Source of the DNA: Larix sibirica
Lineage: Eukaryota; Streptophyta; Pinopsida; Pinales; Pinaceae
Assembly (NCBI GenBank): GCA_004151065.3
Contig: NWUY0300060382.1
Location: 1 to 23,189 of the forward strand
Reading direction: 5' to 3'
Length of the DNA stretch: 23,189 nucleotides
Positions 21,392 to 23,189 of this stretch are shown here, one piece after another. The notes beneath the pieces are model-generated. The model did no database searches, was not told where the DNA came from, and saw only the letters and a list, made by a program, of their open reading frames with translations. The position numbers and the translations under genes are program-made. The first letter of the stretch is position 1. Each line of letters opens with the position of its first letter.

Positions 21392-21521
21392 TATCTAATC
21401 ATCAAAACAAGGCAAAGAATGTGGTATAGGATCTTTGATCTTCTTTTCTTTACAAGATTCCAAGTAAAGACTGATAATATTTATACTAACAGTTATTATT
21501 GTTGGTTTACATGTACAATCC

Positions 21522-21974
21522 TCAAAGATATATATATATATTCCTTGCCCTCCAAACCAGCCAAACAGCAAACAAAGGAATTTCCTTGAATTTGACCTTC
21601 TTATTGAACCAATTTAGCATACAGTCGTGAAAGCTAGTAGAATCCCATGTATCATAAAATTTCATAAACTTACTCAGTTCATTCCATGTACTTGTGAAAA
21701 AAGGACACTGAACAAAAAGATGAGATACTAATTCATCACCAGACTTACATAGTATACATAACCATGGCCCTTTGAATGCCCTTTTAAGAAGATTCTCCCA
21801 AGTGATGATCTTATTCTCTAAATAGAGCCACAGGAAACATTTTATTTTCAAGGGAATTTTCCATTTCCAAAGGGTCCTTTCCCACCATTTTGGTGAAGAC
21901 TTCACCAAATCTTTCGAGATAGCTTCATAATCCTTCTTAGTAGATAAATCCCATTTGCCCCTTTCCAGTCCCAT
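21522..21974 (-). pseudogene. LINE zf-RVT zinc-binding domain
   Basis: An open stretch of 150 codons, the longest surviving piece of the LINE. It matches the zinc-binding domain found after plant reverse transcriptases: WKWKIPLKIKCFLW (residues 36-49), then Cys73-x2-Cys76, His85 and Cys90 in CILCKSGDELVSHLFVQCPF, and a Trp-rich tail (VWLVWRARN). All four presumed ligands are kept. The first Met is not a true start; the domain was part of a longer polyprotein. It is in a different frame from the RNase H part that follows. Confidence 0.9.
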
Positions 21975-22499
21975 ACAATAACATCCTCCTTTTCTTTCAA
22001 CTTGATTCCTACTTTATTTAATACCATTACATATGAATTCCATTCCTCAACTACCACATCAGACAATCCCAAATCCTTTGCATTATACCAATAAGAAGTA
22101 CTGTAATAAATATAGGATCTTTCAATCTATGTAAGAACCTAAATATTTAACCGGTGTAGTTCATAAAGTAGTAGATCTGATAATTTAAAGCTATCACTTG
22201 CACCCACAAATGGATCTATTCCAATAAAAACATGTATACCATTTCCAATCTTCCATCTAAGCCACTCACTCATTTTCGAGTAGGATCTAGTTAGTCCTCT
22301 CCAAATAATTGAAGCATTGAGACTGATTTTTGTGGCATTTTGATCCATTGAATCACATGGGACTTCTTCAAATATTTTCCTTTTAGTACCTTACTCCACA
22401 AACCATCTCCAAAAAGACCTCTCTAAAGGATCTTAAGGCTCAAAGCAGAGCTAAAACAATACAATTTTTTTAATCCCCGGCCTCTTAATATTTTAGGAC

Positions 22500-23150
22500 A
22501 AGACAAACTCTACCAAGAGGTCAGATGGTATTTTCAAGACTCGAAGTTTCCCTCCCTAAGAAAATGGAACATTCTCTTTCTAATACCATTGATAATTGAC
22601 ACAGGAATTTTAGCTAAAGAAAACCAATAGACTGGAATGCTTTCAATCATAGATTTTACTAATATAAGTCTACCACCAAGGGATAGCCAATGATAATTCC
22701 AATTGATAATCCTCTTTTTGACTTTTTGTAGCATCCAATTCCAATCTTATTTTCTATAATAGTTAGGTTTCAAGAAATAAGCTAGATATTTGAAACCCTC
22801 CTCCAAATTAACCACTTGATAAAGAAAGAGTTGTTGAATTTGATCACAAATTCCCTACTCATAGACATTATGAAGAAACGTGGATTTATGTGCACTAACT
22901 GCCTCAACTAGCTTCCATTCCTTAGGCTTGACAAAAAATATGAATAATAGATTGATAAATATCCAATTCAACCTTTGAACCCATGCCAAAAATTAAAACA
23001 TCATCAATAACTAGAAGATGGGTAGTAAAAAGGTTTTGAGAAATTTTGATACCTTTGATCTTCTTGTCGTGCTTTGCAACATCAATAAGCCTGCTTAGCT
23101 CTTCAATGACCAAGAGGAATAATAAGGGTAGACCTCCCTTAATACCCTAT
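22500..23150 (-). pseudogene. LINE reverse transcriptase domain, broken
   Basis: Near 23146-23110 the translation reads GIKGGLPLLFLLVIEELSR, a damaged version of the conserved plant LINE block GIKQGDPLSPLLF. The catalytic block reads HLLVIDDVLIFG, with both Asp (codons at 23000-23005) kept but the usual Phe-Ala before them changed to Val-Ile. After a frame change the thumb follows at 22734-22534 with INWNYHWLSLGGRLILVKS and SIPVYWFSLAKIP, a highly typical linker. The domain would copy element RNA into DNA at the target site; here it is frameshifted and interrupted by stops. Confidence 0.9.
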
Positions 23151-23189
23151 GGGTGTTTCCATGAAGATGGGTAACACTTTTTGGCCAAA
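23151..23189. mobile_element. Terminal repeat of a second TIR element, cut by window end
   Basis: The last 39 bases begin GGGTGTTTCCATGAAGATGG and match the right inverted repeat of the 11483-12270 element at about 37 of 39 positions by eye. LINE similarity stops at 23150, directly before it. This looks like the left end of a related DNA element inserted in the LINE; only this end is visible. Confidence 0.65.

Larger units (their letters stand above)
20990..23150 (-). mobile_element. Degenerate plant L1-type LINE, 5' part missing
   Basis: Minus-strand fragments appear in the order expected for ORF2 of a plant non-LTR retrotransposon: RT core (23150-22922), RT thumb and linker (22734-22534 and 22348-22139), zf-RVT (21974-21522), then RNase H (about 21391-21010). 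The frame changes at least four times and many stops are present, so no intact protein can be made. The endonuclease and ORF1 would lie upstream, beyond 23150, where the sequence switches to a TIR-like end (23151-23189). The segment at 22348-22139 reads IWRGLTRSYSKMSEWLRWK, typical of plant LINE ORF2 before zf-RVT. The 3' boundary is uncertain. Confidence 0.9.

Overview
The window looks like nuclear DNA of a land plant with a large, repeat-rich genome. It is strongly AT-rich, mostly non-coding, and contains one intron-bearing plant-type R2R3-MYB gene, a decayed plant LINE retrotransposon, a TIR DNA element and an assembly gap of 665 N. A gymnosperm or similar large-genome plant is my guess from the long repeat-filled intron and the degree of decay; the sequence does not prove it.

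Layout. Positions 1-11,478 hold no intact gene: AT-rich DNA with several two-copy tandem duplications (57, 49, 209, 75, 25 and 238 bp units) and two minus-strand stretches (5,223-5,756 and 9,267-10,157) that read like decayed protein-coding DNA but that I cannot name. Positions 11,483-12,270 are bounded by imperfect terminal inverted repeats flanked by the 4-bp direct repeat ATGA; most of the interior is the N gap. From 12,275 to about 14,900 there is more AT-rich DNA with 270, 79 and 63 bp tandem duplications. From about 14,900 the composition becomes less AT-rich, leading into the promoter (TATA box at 15,276) and the R2R3-MYB gene at 15,385-18,443 on the plus strand (three exons, 470 residues).

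The MYB gene is the only confident intact gene. It has the classic three-exon structure with a 130-bp exon 2, an R2 repeat carrying a two-residue insertion, a 13-codon upstream ORF whose stop codon overlaps the main start (ATGA), and a perfect 13-bp palindrome containing a MYB-type core in the promoter. Its 1.5-kb intron 1 is filled with nested tandem repeats and a hairpin.

Downstream of the MYB gene lie a perfect 108-bp tandem duplication (18,613-18,825), a four-copy array of about 102 bp units (18,991-19,425) with an inverted partner near 19,816-19,872, and AT-rich spacer. From about 20,990 to 23,150 on the minus strand is a degenerate L1-type LINE with recognisable RT, thumb, zf-RVT and RNase H parts in shifting frames. 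At 23,151 it is cut by a sequence nearly identical to the inverted repeats of the 11,483-12,270 element, which suggests that a second copy of that DNA element inserted in the RT domain. No multi-gene system is evident; the most informative parts are the MYB gene's control region and the repeat biology around it.
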